In this document: piece by piece, positions 50,156 to 50,422 of the stretch | Numbering within the stretch: position 1 is the first letter of the stretch | Layout of the letters: each line of letters starts with the position of its first letter | DNA from: Heteroscillospira sp050943935 | GTDB taxonomy: Bacteria > Bacillota > Clostridia > Oscillospirales > Oscillospiraceae | Direction: 5' to 3' | Assembly: GCA_050943935.1 (NCBI GenBank) | Contig: JBMNQC010000013.1 | Coordinates: 1 to 50,422 of the forward strand | Length of the DNA stretch: 50,422 nucleotides | Translations under genes and position numbers: made by a program | Notes under the pieces: model-generated | Seen by the model: only the letters and a program-made list of their open reading frames with translations | Told to the model about the DNA's origin: nothing | The model's database searches: none

Positions 50156-50422
50156 TCAGTTGCCCGTGCGCAGCACGCTGGCCATATTGTGCTCGTGGAC
50201 ATGGGCGCCCCCGGGAATATCCTCGGTGGCGCAGCCTATGACCTCGCCGTATTTTATGATGTTCTCGCCCTTTTCTATGGGGCGCACGCTCACCTTGTGA
50301 CAGGACGGGATATCCCCTGCTGCGGTGAGAACCGTCCTTGCGGGCATGAGACAGATGGCCTCCCCCGCCCCGACGCTGTCGGCCACTACGGCCACATTGT
50401 CCATGGGGTTTATGACCAGAGC
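50156..50422 (-). CDS. UxaA-type dehydratase small (SAF domain) subunit, cut by the window edge
   Basis: 89 residues visible; the start lies beyond 50422. It begins ALVINPMDNVAVVADSVGAGE, the usual opening of UxaA N-terminal SAF domains, and has HKVSVRPIEKGENIIKYGEVIG and ends VHEHNMASVLRTGN. Its stop is 15 nt before the large-subunit ATG, so both are one operon. The Met in NPMDN is internal, not the start, because the frame and homology continue upstream. It is the partner of the large subunit in hexonate dehydration. Confidence 0.85.
   Translation of the reverse strand, partial: ALVINPMDNVAVVADSVGAGEAICLMPARTVLTAAGDIPSCHKVSVRPIEKGENIIKYGEVIGCATEDIPGGAHVHEHNMASVLRTGN

Overview
The window looks like the origin region of a GC-rich, spore-forming Clostridia chromosome. 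Oscillospiraceae is my best guess, from the 16S, the gerA operon, Shine-Dalgarno-driven genes, the order dnaA-dnaN-yaaA-recF-remB-gyrB-gyrA, and hemZ and rny nearby. The assignment is inference because no database search was possible.

Layout. 1-2470: leftward rRNA operon end (ITS, tRNA-Ala, tRNA-Ile, complete 16S, three tandem promoters); 23S lies off the left edge. 2.6-6.4 kb: spore germinant receptor operon in A-C-B order. 6.5-9.3 kb: a glyoxalase and a secreted 5'-nucleotidase with SLH domains. 9.4-15.9 kb, leftward: PAP2 phosphatase, left-handed beta-helix protein, uridine-kinase-like protein, HemZ-type radical SAM enzyme, RNase Y. 16.3-20.1 kb, leftward: TAXI-type TRAP transporter (binding protein, DUF1850 protein, fused permease). 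20.3-23.4 kb: YtrA-like GntR repressor with an ABC transporter. 23.9-25.2 kb: MTA/SAH nucleosidase and RNase HI. 25.9-35.5 kb: replication block, leftward, with oriC between dnaA and dnaN (DnaA-box-like sites plus a DnaA-trio-like tract). 36.1-43.3 kb, rightward: mfd, a parvulin lipoprotein, YfcE-like phosphodiesterase, MscS channel. 43.4-50.4 kb: carboxylesterase, an unrecognised secreted protein, a divergent IlvD/Edd dehydratase, and a split UxaA-type sugar-acid dehydratase that runs off the right edge.

Transcription is mostly leftward left of about 35.5 kb and rightward to the right, as expected for leading-strand genes diverging from oriC. Head-on exceptions are gerA, the 5'-nucleotidase, the GntR/ABC operon, the esterase and the uxaA pair.

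The most unusual content is intergenic. Most gaps longer than 300 bp between protein operons are filled by a mosaic of repeats. One is a bipartite, MITE-like element of about 450-520 bp (IR-A; ten copies, five near full length) with palindromic inverted ends. The second is an element of about 95-130 bp made of four hairpins (IR-B), whose copies show compensatory stem changes. The third is an AT-rich tract of TATTCA-like heptamers next to a small GC hairpin. IR-A is found inside IR-B, carries its own optional 76-bp insert with a terminator-like hairpin, and copies or fragments separate remB, gyrB and gyrA. I see no protein gene in these repeats; short open frames in them are by-products and falsely extend neighbouring genes.
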